Counted from the stretch's first letter, positions 9,671-18,629 are shown. The stretch is DNA of 64,000 nt from Agarivorans litoreus (GCF_019649015.1 NZ_BLPI01000001.1:3033001-3097000); one strand, 5' to 3'. Notes: generated by a model from the letters alone, not told the origin. A program made the numbers and translations.

Positions 9671-10390
9671 TTATTCTTGCTCTACGTTGTGATACACGTT
9701 TTGCACGTCGTCACAGTCATCAAGCATGGCTAGAAATTTCTCGAACATTGCCACGTCATCACCGCTAATGGTGGTGTAGTTTTGCGGAATAAAGCTAATT
9801 TCTTCTAGTTCAAACTCTAACTCAGGCAAGGCTTGAGTTAATGAGGTTTTAACCTTGAAGTATTCAGTATGTGGAGCAAATACGGTAATCATACAGTCTT
9901 CACTTTCTACATCGGTAACTTCCACGTCGTCCATTAGTAGGATTTCTAGAATGGCGTCTTCGTCGTCACCTTTAAAGGCAAAAATAGCTTGGTGGTCGAA
10001 CATATGCGCCACGCTGCCTTGGTTACCAATTTTAGATTTGGTTTTTACAAAGGCTTGGCGAACGTCGGTAAAGGTACGGCTGTTGTTATCGGTTAAGCAG
10101 TCAACAATTACCATACAGCCGCCAGGACCGTAACCTTCGTAGCGCGCTGGAACGTAGTCTTCGCCTGCGCCGCCTTTGGCTTTGTCGATAGCTTTATCGA
10201 TTACGTGACTAGGAACTTGGTCTTTTTTGGCGCGGTCTACAACACTGCGTAACTGTAGGTTAGCTTCTAGATCGGCACCGCCATTTTTAGCGATAACGTA
10301 GATTTCTTTACTGTATTTAGAATAAACCTTGGTTTTTGCACCAGCGGTTTTGGCCATTGAGGCCTTACGTACTTCAAAACTTCTGCCCAT
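9671..10390 (-). CDS. YebC/PmpR-family (YeeN-like) regulatory protein
   Basis: A 239-residue protein of the YebC/PmpR/TACO1 family, closer to E. coli YeeN than to YebC. It keeps [16 protein letters not shown] (about 60-75), YEGYGPGG, the [11 protein letters not shown] segment, and the C-terminal [14 protein letters not shown]. Members bind DNA or act on ribosomes at difficult motifs; which applies here is unknown. The N-terminus is shorter in the GHSKW region typical of YebC, as in YeeN. It lies alone, just upstream of fau on the same strand. Confidence 0.88.
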   Translation of the reverse strand: MGRSFEVRKASMAKTAGAKTKVYSKYSKEIYVIAKNGGADLEANLQLRSVVDRAKKDQVPSHVIDKAIDKAKGGAGEDYVPARYEGYGPGGCMVIVDCLTDNNSRTFTDVRQAFVKTKSKIGNQGSVAHMFDHQAIFAFKGDDEDAILEILLMDDVEVTDVESEDCMITVFAPHTEYFKVKTSLTQALPELEFELEEISFIPQNYTTISGDDVAMFEKFLAMLDDCDDVQNVYHNVEQE

Positions 10391-10504
10391 AGGGATGCTC
10401 TTTTCTTCGATGCTTAAAAATTCTGGGAAAGGATTTTACCAGCTGAAATACAAGGAACAAGGGCTGGCGCGGGTTCTCGATCAATAATGCGCTTAATTTA
10501 GTTA

Positions 10505-10540
10505 AATCGTGAGGTATTTAACTGTTAAATCCTCACGATT
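10505..10540. repeat. 36-bp near-perfect inverted repeat
   Basis: Arms AATCGTGAGG and CCTCACGATT surround an inner inverted repeat ATTTAA/TTAAAT. It sits beyond the LolA-like gene stop (10591) on the minus strand. There is no long T-run, so it may be a processing or stability hairpin or an imperfect terminator. Confidence 0.6.
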
Positions 10541-10590
10541 ATCTAGGTGCTTGATAGCCTTTTGCGACTAAATAGCTGTTTGTAGCATAT

Positions 10591-11334
10591 TTAAAGTTGC
10601 TCTAAAGACTGCTTACTTAAATAGGCAGGGTTATAGTATTTGTCGGCAAGGCTATGCGCTTGCACCGACTCGTAATCAATCACCGTGCTTTTGTTGGTTT
10701 GGATGCTATCAACCAGTGTCATGGTTTTTACTACGGTTCGCCCATCTCGCTGGCCTTGCTCAAAGTAAGCTTGTTTTGCCAGTTTGCCAGACTTTAAGTA
10801 GAGGTCGGCTTTTAGTGGAAAATTGCTGCGGTGATCTACCCACAAGTCTATTTTTTGATAGCTGGCACCACTGGTTTTAGCCTGCAGTTGTAAATGCAGA
10901 GCCGTTACGCCATCTAGCACACTAATTTCACCTAATTCGCCTTGGTAATCTTCACTCCAAGTGAGGGTCGAGATGTCGCCTACCGAGGCTTCACCCAACA
11001 GTTTTTGCATGGGAGTAATGCGAATTGGCCTGCGGCTATTTGGCATAAGCAGCCAGTAATTGTCGCCGAGCATCAGCATTTTTTGCCCCAGCTCCGATTG
11101 CGCTTTAAATACCACTAGCGATTCACGTTCTGGGCGAATATACACGTTGTAACGGTGTTTCTTTTTTAGCTGCTGTTTATCAAATTGACTCACCTCGGTC
11201 ACTACTTTGGCCGATGCGCTCTGCAAGCGGTAGCTGTCGGCTTCAAGCAAGCGCAGACTAACTTCTTCATTCGCTTGCACTAAACCAATGCTAAATAAGC
11301 TACCTAATAACCACAGTTTAAATAGACTAAACAT
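10591..11334 (-). CDS. Outer-membrane lipoprotein-sorting (LolA-like) protein
   Basis: A 247-residue protein with an N-terminal signal peptide (residues 1-21, ending near VQA) and a LolA/LppX-like fold, of the kind annotated as outer-membrane lipoprotein-sorting protein. Marks are the early helix followed by SAKVVTEVSQFD, YWLLMPNSRRPIRITP and the IDLWVDHRSNFPLKADLY strand pair. It overlaps the permease gene upstream by 8 bp. Together with the ABC genes it probably handles a hydrophobic cargo between the inner and outer membranes; the cargo is not known. Confidence 0.8.
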   Translation of the reverse strand: MFSLFKLWLLGSLFSIGLVQANEEVSLRLLEADSYRLQSASAKVVTEVSQFDKQQLKKKHRYNVYIRPERESLVVFKAQSELGQKMLMLGDNYWLLMPNSRRPIRITPMQKLLGEASVGDISTLTWSEDYQGELGEISVLDGVTALHLQLQAKTSGASYQKIDLWVDHRSNFPLKADLYLKSGKLAKQAYFEQGQRDGRTVVKTMTLVDSIQTNKSTVIDYESVQAHSLADKYYNPAYLSKQSLEQL

Positions 11335-12541
11335 AAATAAGTGCCTCGGTAATAGGCTTCTTTATGCCTTTGTTAGCAGCAATGGCAGACGCCAATGCGC
11401 ATATACACACCACGCCTAAAGAGACGATGGCAGCCAACATGAATGAGAAAGTAATATGTAGTGGGTAGCCTACGCTGCGCCCCGGTGGAGGAGGCATTTG
11501 AATATCGGCAAATAGCAGCGTTAATGATACCGAGCCACTAAGTAGCACGCCTATTAGGCTGCCAATTAAGGCCAGAACTACAGCTTCTAATACAAAGCCA
11601 ATTAGCTGTTCCGAATTGGCAGTGCCCAAGGCGGATAGGGTGCCTATTTCTCGGGTTCGCTCAGTAACCGACATGCTCAAGGTATTAAACAACGACACAA
11701 ACACCACTAGCGCCATAATAAAGCCCATCACTCCAAAGATGCGGTTGTACAAGCCTTTTACCGCTTCGTAGAAGAAGGCCTGTTCCCACCATGGCGTGAC
11801 CAACAAACTTGGTTGCTGTTGTTCAACTTGTTGTTTGAGCTGGCTAATATCTTGATTGGCAAAGGCAAATACCGACATTAAGCTCACCTTATCGGTGGCG
11901 AGCAGGGCTTGGCTATCACTTAAGGAGATATACACTAGGCGTTTGTCCATCTCTGGAACACCCGTAGAAACAATGCCTTGCACGGTAAAGTCGAAGGCAT
12001 TTAGCGCGCCCTCTGTGGTGGTGCTAAGCAGCGTTAGCCAATCACCGGGTTGTACTTTCATGTTGCGTGCTAGTTCGTCGCCTAGCAAAATTTGTGGCAA
12101 GTCTTGGTCACTTTGCTCGGTGAGTAGTTGACCAGCCTTTAGGTCTAAAAAGGGCCCTTTCTGGGTAAACTCGCTGGGCAATACGCCTTGGCCTACAAAA
12201 ATTGCCGATTTATCGCCGTTGCTAATTAGGCCGCTAAATTCGATGCGCGGTTGCACCGCTTTTATCCCGTTTAAGGCCATTAAGTCTTGGCGTTGTTGTT
12301 GCCAGTTAGCTAAGCCGTATTGCAGGGGAGTATCTTCTTGCTGGTTAAAATACTCTGGGCTAGACAAGGTTAAGTGGCCAGTGTCGCGTGCGGCGGCCTC
12401 GGCTAGCGATTGATAGGTAAACAAACCAAATCCGCCAGAGGTGACCAAGGCCATTACCGCAATGGCGATAATAAGCACCGACATAATGCTGCGGCGGCGA
12501 TTTCGTTGCACATTAAGTAATGCATGTTTTAGGCGACGCAT
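11327..12541 (-). CDS. ABC transporter permease, FtsX/MacB type
   Basis: A 404-residue protein with one N-terminal membrane helix (about residues 20-40), a large periplasmic MacB-like domain (about 45-260), and three C-terminal helices forming the FtsX domain, including ERTREIGTLSALGT near residue 295. This is the LolC/E or MacB topology used for extraction or mechanotransmission rather than classical import. It overlaps the ATPase gene by 13 bp and the LolA-like gene by 8 bp, so all are co-translated. Confidence 0.9.
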   Translation of the reverse strand: MRRLKHALLNVQRNRRRSIMSVLIIAIAVMALVTSGGFGLFTYQSLAEAAARDTGHLTLSSPEYFNQQEDTPLQYGLANWQQQRQDLMALNGIKAVQPRIEFSGLISNGDKSAIFVGQGVLPSEFTQKGPFLDLKAGQLLTEQSDQDLPQILLGDELARNMKVQPGDWLTLLSTTTEGALNAFDFTVQGIVSTGVPEMDKRLVYISLSDSQALLATDKVSLMSVFAFANQDISQLKQQVEQQQPSLLVTPWWEQAFFYEAVKGLYNRIFGVMGFIMALVVFVSLFNTLSMSVTERTREIGTLSALGTANSEQLIGFVLEAVVLALIGSLIGVLLSGSVSLTLLFADIQMPPPPGRSVGYPLHITFSFMLAAIVSLGVVCICALASAIAANKGIKKPITEALIYV

Positions 12542-13215
12542 GCGCTAACCTCCTTGGGTAATACCTGTCCGTCTAGTAGTTCTATTTGTCGGTCGCAATG
12601 TTCACTCATCCGGTTATCGTGAGTGGCGATCACAAAAGTGGTGTTGTGGCTTTTGCCAATGGCCTTCATCAGCTCTACAACTTGGTGGGCGGTGTGGCTG
12701 TCGAGGCTAGCTGTTGGTTCGTCGGCAATGACCAAGCGAGGTTGGTGAATCAAAGCTCGTGCCACAGCAATGCGTTGTTGTTGGCCGCCCGACAAACGGT
12801 CGGGTTTAGCTTGTGCAAAGTCGGCCATGCCTACTGCATCTAAAATTTGCATAATGCGCTGCCTGCGTTGTTGGCTAGGCACTTTATTTAGCATTAGCGG
12901 GTACTCTACGTTTTCGTAGGCGCTCATTACTGGCACCAAGTTAAAGCGTTGGAATACAAAGCCCAGCTGTTGTCGCCGTAGCTGCATGCAATGCTGCGGG
13001 TCTTTATCCAGTTTTACCCCATCAAAATACAGCTCGCCTTGGTAGTTAAGATCTAACAAGCCACAAATATTAAGTAAGGTGCTTTTGCCTGAGCCTGATG
13101 GGCCGCAAAGAGCAATCATTTCGCCAGCACGAATATGTTCATTAACATTGTTAAGCGCCTGCTGGCTTACTTGGCCGGTTTGGTAAAACTTACTTAAGCC
13201 TTTAAATTGCAACAT
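12529..13215 (-). CDS. ABC transporter ATP-binding protein, LolD/MacB type
   Basis: A 228-residue ATPase with Walker A GPSGSGKST (about 39-47), Q-loop region LGFVFQRFNLVP, signature LSGGQQQRIAVARAL, Walker B LVIADEPTASLD and the switch His in VIATHD. Length and motifs match the LolD/FtsE/MacB subfamily. It pairs with the permease that follows it. Confidence 0.94.
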   Translation of the reverse strand: MLQFKGLSKFYQTGQVSQQALNNVNEHIRAGEMIALCGPSGSGKSTLLNICGLLDLNYQGELYFDGVKLDKDPQHCMQLRRQQLGFVFQRFNLVPVMSAYENVEYPLMLNKVPSQQRRQRIMQILDAVGMADFAQAKPDRLSGGQQQRIAVARALIHQPRLVIADEPTASLDSHTAHQVVELMKAIGKSHNTTFVIATHDNRMSEHCDRQIELLDGQVLPKEVSACVA

Positions 13216-13224
13216 ATTCTATCC

Positions 13225-13854
13225 TTAGCTCTTATTTTGCTTAGCCATTAGCTGCGCGGTGAGCTGGCTGTAATCATCATTTACACCGCTTTGCTGTAGT
13301 TGCTTAAACCATTGTTGAGCCAGTGCCGGTTGCTGGTTGTTTAAGGCCGCCTCTACAGCAAAGCGGTATACCCACGAGGTGGCTTGGGCTGGAGATTGCA
13401 AAAAGCGCTGGTCATTAAGTACTTGTTTAAAGAGCTGCATGCCTTGGTCTTGGTAATTAAAAAAGTCTGGCACGCTGGTAAAGGTTACTGCGGCCGTTGC
13501 CTGCATATATATCGCTTGAGGCAGGTAGCGATATTGCTGCTGCCATTGCTCTTCTCCAATCATATTTAAGGCTTTATCCATGCGTGCTAAGCCATCTTCG
13601 GTGTAACGCATTTTGCTCCAAGGCATCCAAGCATCGTCACCTTTTAAGGTCTCGGTGCCACCTAGATAAAACAAAGTCCAAGGGTCTGAAGGTTGCTGCT
13701 GATGGGCGAGTTGTAACTCTTTATACAGTGAATCTAGCTGCGAGTAGTCGCCTTGAGCTGCTTGAAAGTAAGTGGCAAGTTGTTGCTCGTTAATGCTAGC
13801 GCTTGCGGAATAAGAGCAAACAAGTAGTAGGCTGGCTAAAGTAAGCTTTTTCAT
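13225..13854 (-). CDS. Periplasmic helical-repeat protein of the ABC operon
   Basis: From this start the product is 209 residues, with a signal peptide MKKLTLASLLLVCSYSASAS. The body is helical and Gln/Trp-rich with the look of TPR-like repeats (for example DPWTLFYLGGTETLKG and PALAQQWFKQLQQ). The open frame extends 66 codons upstream, but those codons show no protein-like pattern, and the ATG at 13854 has an AAGGATT site and starts the signal peptide. It is first in the operon leading to the ATPase, permease and LolA-like genes. I do not know its precise role. Confidence 0.72.
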   Translation of the reverse strand: MKKLTLASLLLVCSYSASASINEQQLATYFQAAQGDYSQLDSLYKELQLAHQQQPSDPWTLFYLGGTETLKGDDAWMPWSKMRYTEDGLARMDKALNMIGEEQWQQQYRYLPQAIYMQATAAVTFTSVPDFFNYQDQGMQLFKQVLNDQRFLQSPAQATSWVYRFAVEAALNNQQPALAQQWFKQLQQSGVNDDYSQLTAQLMAKQNKS

Positions 13855-14265
13855 GATCAATCCTTGTGAGTGTGAGTACATGAGCAAGATTACGATTGAT
13901 ATTCCCTTACGGCTGCATGATGCGATAAAAGGTAGCTGGCGAAGATTAATGGAATGTTGAGCTGATGAATGAGCAGAGCGCAGAGCGAGGCTTAACGTGT
14001 TTACTCCATAACTAGTCTTAGTGTTTGCTGGTGGCCCGCAATCACTCTTCACCTATCGTTGCTTAGCTCATGTTGGTGAACAATAGCGTTAGACCGATTT
14101 TGTTTTAAATGGCCTTTTGGGGGGATGAATGCTGTAATTATATACAGAAATCTGCGATTCCTACTTTCTACAAGTGATTGCATACTTTCATGCTGATGTT
14201 TTTGTTATTTTTCGAGCTAGGTGGCTGATGTAGCTTAGGAAAGGTGATAACCTTGGTTTTATCAA

Positions 14266-14682
14266 ATGTATGATAAGAGGAAAAATTCCGTGTTTAAACA
14301 AGGAAATTTTCCTATTAATAAAATGTTATACGTAAAAGGAGATCGAGTGATATTCCCAGATGATATTGCTACTTGGCTAAAAATAATTGGGGCGCTGAGT
14401 ACAGCGATCGGCTCAATTCTTCTAGCTTGGCGCGTTAAAGAAATTCTAAAGTGGGTGGTTTATGGGCTTGTAGCCCATGAGCAGTCGCTAATGCAAGTTC
14501 GAAAAATATTAAACAACGAACAACAAACCGAACCAATGGTTGAGGGAGTAACAAATCATCTTCTGGATATTGAAAGTAAGCTAGGCATAATTTTGTTAAT
14601 CGCGGGTTTTCTTTTTCTAGCGGTTGGCATGTTGGCAACAGCAGCATCGTTCTTTTTTGTCGGCAGCGGTGCAAACGTATAA
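14266..14682 (+). CDS. Small membrane protein in a cassette-like unit
   Basis: A 138-residue protein with two likely membrane helices: about residues 35-55 (LKIIGALSTAIGSILLAW) and 107-132 (GIILLIAGFLFLAVG). A soluble helical part lies between them. I do not recognise the family. The stop codon TAA falls inside the CGTATAAC box that begins the attC-like site at 14676, the usual geometry of integron cassettes. A second in-frame ATG at 14320 is possible. Base composition differs from flanking genes. Confidence 0.6.
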   Translation: MYDKRKNSVFKQGNFPINKMLYVKGDRVIFPDDIATWLKIIGALSTAIGSILLAWRVKEILKWVVYGLVAHEQSLMQVRKILNNEQQTEPMVEGVTNHLLDIESKLGIILLIAGFLFLAVGMLATAASFFFVGSGANV

Positions 14683-14808
14683 CAAGGCAATGCAGCACAG
14701 CCACTTCGTGGCTTGGACAGCCTAGCCGTCGCTCGTTTTGTGCATGGCTTCGCCATTAACGCACAAAACAATCAACAACTAGTCTGCCGCTGATTGCGGC
14801 GTTATACG
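14676..14808 (+). repeat. attC-like recombination site
   Basis: A 133-bp segment starts with CGTATAAC and ends with its exact inverse GTTATACG. Just inside, GCAATGCAGCA and TGCCGCTGATTGC are imperfectly complementary, and the middle holds further inverted repeats (GTTTTGTGC with GCACAAAAC; AGCCACTTCGTGGCT). These are features of a long, VCR-type attC hairpin that lies after a cassette ORF. The core GTTATAC deviates from the strict GTTRRRY consensus and no integrase is in view, so the call is moderate. Confidence 0.55.
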
Positions 14809-14845
14809 TTTTATAAGTTCAGATGTAAGAAAAATAAGGAAAAAA

Positions 14846-15517
14846 ATGGAACAAGTAATTAAGCTTCAGTTGGCGCTGTTTTTTGAGTCTTACCAAATGA
14901 GACCAGATAACTTGATGCACAGTATCAACTCAGATATGGGGAACTTGTTTGATGCAATGCCACAAATCATCCCAATGCCTGAAGATGCACCTCTTGATAT
15001 TCCAAGGGTTCAACTTCGGTCTGAGAATAATCGTTACAACTGTAATATTGCTCCATCGAGAGTCGATTTCATAATAAATGGTAACGGCAGTAATGAGTCG
15101 TCTTGGGTACAGCTAACAAATGATTTTCTTGCAAAACTTCGTTTGTTTGTACGCTCAGTAAACTCTAAAGCTGGCAGTATCAGATTTGGTTTAATCGGTA
15201 ACTTTTTCGTACCAGATAACGCTAATAGTGCGTCAATCACTAGAAAGTACTTAAAAGTTGACCTTAATTCAGCTGAAGAAATTAACTTACGCTTTAACAA
15301 GCGTAACAGCTCACATGGGTTGAATCTTAACAATATAACCTCAATCAATACTGCTGTAGCTGAAATTAACAATATACCCAACAAAGGTGTTTTCATTGAA
15401 CTAGATATTAATAATATTCCTGACAATCGAAAACTTGATATCGAGAACCTTATTGAGTTAGTTAGTAAACAGTTACCAAATTTTGCTCCCGAAAAGGTGA
15501 AAGGGTTGGTGAAATAA
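14846..15517 (+). CDS. Hypothetical protein, first gene of a two-gene cassette-like unit
   Basis: A 223-residue soluble protein without signal peptide or membrane helix. It is rich in Asn and Ile, with a beta/alpha pattern (for example RVDFIINGNG, SIRFGLIGNFFVP and the acidic C-terminal helix). I recognise no family. Its stop overlaps the start of the next gene (TAATG), so the two are co-translated. A run of A with AAGG precedes the ATG. Confidence 0.65.
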   Translation: MEQVIKLQLALFFESYQMRPDNLMHSINSDMGNLFDAMPQIIPMPEDAPLDIPRVQLRSENNRYNCNIAPSRVDFIINGNGSNESSWVQLTNDFLAKLRLFVRSVNSKAGSIRFGLIGNFFVPDNANSASITRKYLKVDLNSAEEINLRFNKRNSSHGLNLNNITSINTAVAEINNIPNKGVFIELDINNIPDNRKLDIENLIELVSKQLPNFAPEKVKGLVK

Positions 15518-15849
15518 TGAGTTCATCATCAACTAGTCAGTATCAACCACCTTCTAGCTCTTCGGGTCAACCTAGTGATGCGCAAGCATGGCAAAAATTA
15601 GTTACTGATGCCGCTAAACCAAAGACACCAGCTCAGATTCGAGCTGCTGGGGACATAAAAGTAAAAGTTGGAGTCCTATGGTTAGTTGGCATTACTTGTG
15701 CAATTTTGGCTGTTTTTGGGGGAGTGGTTTTTATAAGAACTCCAGAGCACGCAAAAGACATATGGGTTATTATCGCTCCAATTATTACAGCAGGTCTAAC
15801 AGGCACTTTGGCTTTTTTAACCGGAGAAAAAGCAGGTTCATCGAAATAA
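15517..15849 (+). CDS. Small membrane protein, second gene of the cassette-like unit
   Basis: A 110-residue protein. The first 45 residues are a Ser/Pro/Gln-rich soluble stretch, followed by two membrane helices (about 53-73, VGVLWLVGITCAILAVFGG, and 83-102, IIAPIITAGLTGTLAFL). It is translationally coupled to the gene before it. The stop codon lies one base before another CGTATAAC box at 15850. The pairing of an unknown soluble protein with a small two-helix membrane protein is seen in toxin or membrane-effector modules, but nothing here proves such a role. Confidence 0.62.
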   Translation: MSSSSTSQYQPPSSSSGQPSDAQAWQKLVTDAAKPKTPAQIRAAGDIKVKVGVLWLVGITCAILAVFGGVVFIRTPEHAKDIWVIIAPIITAGLTGTLAFLTGEKAGSSK

Positions 15850-16161
15850 CGTATAACAAATAAGAATAGGTGTCGCGCAGCCGACACCTTATTCGGGTGT
15901 TGAACAAGCCCGATGCTCCTTTCTATAGTAAATAACGGTGTTGATGTTGGCGGGGCCAAGGTCCTGTTTACTTTTTACAAGACGAGTTTGGCTAAGACGG
16001 GGTGAATGGCGTTAAGCCCTTACCCGTATGGCGTAGCGCTAAGTTGTTATTGTGTGTATTTTCATCCTCATGTTAAGCCCTGCCATTCTCCTTGTACTGT
16101 TCGCCTTTCGGCTAGCTCGTTCGGCTAATGCCTATTCAGGCTTTGTTGTTGGTCTGCGGCA
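15850..16161. other. Gene-free stretch starting with a partial attC-like end
   Basis: It begins CGTATAAC, as does the site at 14676, then has a hairpin AGGTGTCG/CGACACCT. No matching GTTATACG closes it, so the site looks truncated. The rest contains two GTTAAGCCC copies (about 16012 and 16072) and no ORF or terminator that I can support. Confidence 0.4.
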
Positions 16162-16626
16162 CTAAACCACAATATTGGTTGTTACTTTTGTGGTCACCGA
16201 GTTAGCAATAAAACATTGCTGATGGGCTTGATGATGCATTTTCTCAAGCTTAGCTAGGCTCACCTCTTGCCCTGAAAAAACCACTTTAGGGTTGAGCTTT
16301 ACCTCTGTCATGGCCATTTTTCCTTGTTCATTTAGGGCCATTACTCCTACCGCTTTGTCTTCATAGCTATCCACTACCAAACGGTTTTTAGCAGCTATAG
16401 ATAAGAAAAACAGCATGTGACAGCTAGACAGTGAGGCGACAAAGGCTTCTTCTGGGTCAACGTTTGCTTCTACCGAGTATGGCAGCGGCACCACATGGGG
16501 TGACGACGAGGCTGCAACAGTTTGGCCACCATCAAAGTGCCAGTGGTGGCCTCGGCTGTATTGGTTGTTGGTATAAGTTTCATCGGCTTGGCGTTGCCAT
16601 TCTACAATGGCGAAGTATTCAGACAT
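16162..16626 (-). CDS. OsmC/Ohr-family protein
   Basis: A 154-residue protein of the OsmC fold, which reduces organic hydroperoxides through paired cysteines. The family block EEAFVASLSSCHMLFFLSIAAK (about residues 59-80) carries the first Cys, and HQQCFIANSV (about 136) carries the second. The N-terminal HFDGGQTVAASSSP is also typical. It diverges from the cupin gene across a long hairpin, so the two may share a stress response. Confidence 0.88.
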   Translation of the reverse strand: MSEYFAIVEWQRQADETYTNNQYSRGHHWHFDGGQTVAASSSPHVVPLPYSVEANVDPEEAFVASLSSCHMLFFLSIAAKNRLVVDSYEDKAVGVMALNEQGKMAMTEVKLNPKVVFSGQEVSLAKLEKMHHQAHQQCFIANSVTTKVTTNIVV

Positions 16627-16692
16627 AAGCGTTCCTGCGGTGAGTAAGCAAAGTTAAAACAATACAGGTTTAGCATGTTGCAGTCGTTAGTA

Positions 16693-16746
16693 CTTGGCAA
16701 TGAAAAATTCAAGCTTAAGGGCATTAGCTTGAAATTTATTGCCAAG
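16693..16746. repeat. Long imperfect inverted repeat between OsmC and cupin genes
   Basis: Arms of 23 and 21 bases begin CTTGGCAATGAAA and end TTTATTGCCAAG, with complementary TTCAAGCT and AGCTTGAA next to a 10-base loop. It occupies the divergent promoter region, so an operator or a small mobile repeat are both possible. Confidence 0.65.
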
Positions 16747-16787
16747 CAAGCAACTCTAATGGTTAACAGCGTTTTTTAGGAACCATT

Positions 16788-17444
16788 ATGCTCAACATGA
16801 ATTTTGACCAAGCCTTGGCGATTAACACCGAACAAATGGATTGGCTGGCTAGCCCCTCGGCTGGGGTATTGCGTAAACCACTAGAGCGAGAAGCAAAAGA
16901 GTCTGGCCATGTAACCAGCATTGTGCAGTATCAGCCAGAGTCTTTTTTCCCTGAGCATCCACACCCACAAGGTGAAGAAATTTTGGTATTAGAGGGGGGG
17001 TTTTCTGATGAGCGTGGTGATTATCCAGCGGGCACGTATATTCGTAATCCGCCAGGCAGCAAACATAGCCCTTTTAGCAAACAAGGCTGCGTGATATTTG
17101 TAAAACTTAATCAGTTTGATGCGCGCGATCTTACTCAGGTAACAGTTAACACTAAGCAAACGCCTTGGTTGCCAGGCATTGGTGGCTTGGAAGTCATGCC
17201 TTTGCATGAGTTTGAACATGAACATGTTGCCTTGGTTAAGTGGCCTGCCGGTGAGGTATTTCAGCCTCATCGTCATTTTGGTGGTGAAGAGATTTTAGTG
17301 CTGTCGGGAGAGTTTAAAGACGAACACGGTAGCTACCCTAAACTCACTTGGCTGCGCAGCCCTCACATGAGTCAGCATCATCCTTTTGTTGAACAAGAAA
17401 CCGTTATTTTAGTGAAAACCGGTCATTTACCGGTAAAGAGTTAG
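16788..17444 (+). CDS. Double-cupin protein, ChrR anti-sigma-like
   Basis: A 218-residue protein with two similar cupin domains. The first has FFPEHPHPQGEEILVLEGGF (about 46-65) and the second VFQPHRHFGGEEILVLSGEF (about 150-170), each with the metal-binding His-x-His...Glu pattern. Each is followed by YP..T..R.P. This is the ChrR-type cupin seen in anti-sigma factors and in stand-alone enzymes. No zinc-binding anti-sigma N-terminus is present, so it is not a full ChrR. It is divergent from the OsmC gene, which suggests an oxidative-stress link. Confidence 0.83.
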   Translation: MLNMNFDQALAINTEQMDWLASPSAGVLRKPLEREAKESGHVTSIVQYQPESFFPEHPHPQGEEILVLEGGFSDERGDYPAGTYIRNPPGSKHSPFSKQGCVIFVKLNQFDARDLTQVTVNTKQTPWLPGIGGLEVMPLHEFEHEHVALVKWPAGEVFQPHRHFGGEEILVLSGEFKDEHGSYPKLTWLRSPHMSQHHPFVEQETVILVKTGHLPVKS

Positions 17445-17518
17445 CTGGCGTTGGTTATCTGGGCGGAATACCGCTTAGTGTTTGTTTAAGTATTGGTGTT
17501 AGCGATAAAGAAGTAAGA

Positions 17519-17553
17519 GCGGTGCCCAATGAGGAGAGTCGGGCGGGCACCGC
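17519..17553. repeat. REP-like GC-rich hairpin
   Basis: GCGGTGCCC and GGGCACCGC form the arms, with an inner GGGCGGGC. It lies between the convergent cupin and alginate lyase genes. The sequence style resembles short extragenic palindromic repeats; no other copy was found in this window. Confidence 0.45.
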
Positions 17554-17567
17554 CCCTACAAAACGGT

Positions 17568-18629
17568 CTACTGTTCGAGTACTAATTTGTAAAAGCTAAC
17601 TTGGGTGTAATCACCAGCTTCTATGCCCTTGTTGGTACAGGCTGTGCCCCAGATAGGGTTTTTGGTACCTTGGTTACACTGATTGTAAGCACCTGCTTTA
17701 AAGTACATCCAGTCTTGAGCGTAGCTGGTGTCTAAGGCTTCCTCACCGGGATAAGGCTTGCTTAAATCAACCGCAAACTTCACTTCTTTCTCATCGGTTT
17801 CACCGATGTTGCTGGTAAAGGTGAGGTGCATAACATTGCCAATGAAGTTTACGTCGTAGCTAACTAGTTCGCCCAATAAAATGCCATCATCTGGGTTGGC
17901 ATCGGCTTTGGTTAAATCATGTTTACCAAATACGTCGTGAGAAATATCAAAGCGGTCTTTTTTGTCTTTAGGGTTAATTTCGTAGTTCCCAAAAATGCTG
18001 CCATGGGTATGGTTAGGCATTTTTCGGTAATAGATTTTTAGAGGTTCGTTGTTAGAACCATGAATTTGACCTATCACAACTGCGTGTGCGCCCATTTTGG
18101 TGTCGTTACCACTTTTACTTACTGCATCTACTGTAAGCGCAGCGGTTAAGCGCCCGCCTACTGCGCCAAATGCTGCGGCGTTATTATGCGATTCAATGGC
18201 AAAGTTGGTGGCTGGCGCTTTGTACTGGTATGCCTCATTTACGTCTAACATGGCGCGTAATTCACTGCGAGTATTTTTGCTGTTGGGCGTTGTTGGGCCA
18301 GTGTTAGGGGCTGCAAATACCATAGCGCCAGTTTCAGAGTCGGTATAAAACCACTCTGGGTGCACGTAAGGATAGTTGACGTAATTAAGCTGAGCAGCAG
18401 TAATCTCCATCTCTTTACCTTTACGGGCTTCAGTAAGGTCTGGAATTGGAAGGTTAATCTTCCACTTTTTCATATCGAAGTTTTCACTGGGCGCTTTAGT
18501 AGGATCAAGCTTGGCCATTAGTTGTTTTTGGTACTCGCTAGGCGCTGGTTTTACTTGGCTTGAAGTAGCGCTACTTGCCCCACTTACCACCAATGCTGCC
18601 ACAGCGCAGCTAATCGCTAATGTCTTCAT
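17568..18629 (-). CDS. Alginate lyase, polysaccharide lyase family 7
   Basis: A 353-residue exported enzyme with a signal peptide (residues 1-20, ending at GASSA). The PL7 hallmarks are in order: RSELRAML at 121-128, GQIHG near 187-191 with catalytic Gln and His, and YFKAGAYNQ near 318-326 with the catalytic Tyr. Such enzymes cleave alginate by beta-elimination. The catalytic domain occupies nearly the whole protein, with no carbohydrate-binding module. A GGAAA site precedes the ATG. It stands alone, not in an alginate-utilisation cluster. Confidence 0.94.
   Translation of the reverse strand: MKTLAISCAVAALVVSGASSATSSQVKPAPSEYQKQLMAKLDPTKAPSENFDMKKWKINLPIPDLTEARKGKEMEITAAQLNYVNYPYVHPEWFYTDSETGAMVFAAPNTGPTTPNSKNTRSELRAMLDVNEAYQYKAPATNFAIESHNNAAAFGAVGGRLTAALTVDAVSKSGNDTKMGAHAVVIGQIHGSNNEPLKIYYRKMPNHTHGSIFGNYEINPKDKKDRFDISHDVFGKHDLTKADANPDDGILLGELVSYDVNFIGNVMHLTFTSNIGETDEKEVKFAVDLSKPYPGEEALDTSYAQDWMYFKAGAYNQCNQGTKNPIWGTACTNKGIEAGDYTQVSFYKLVLEQ

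Noticed and set aside
13855-14052. N-terminal extension of the first ABC-operon gene
   Set aside because: The 66 codons show no protein-like pattern and would put a clear signal peptide in the interior.
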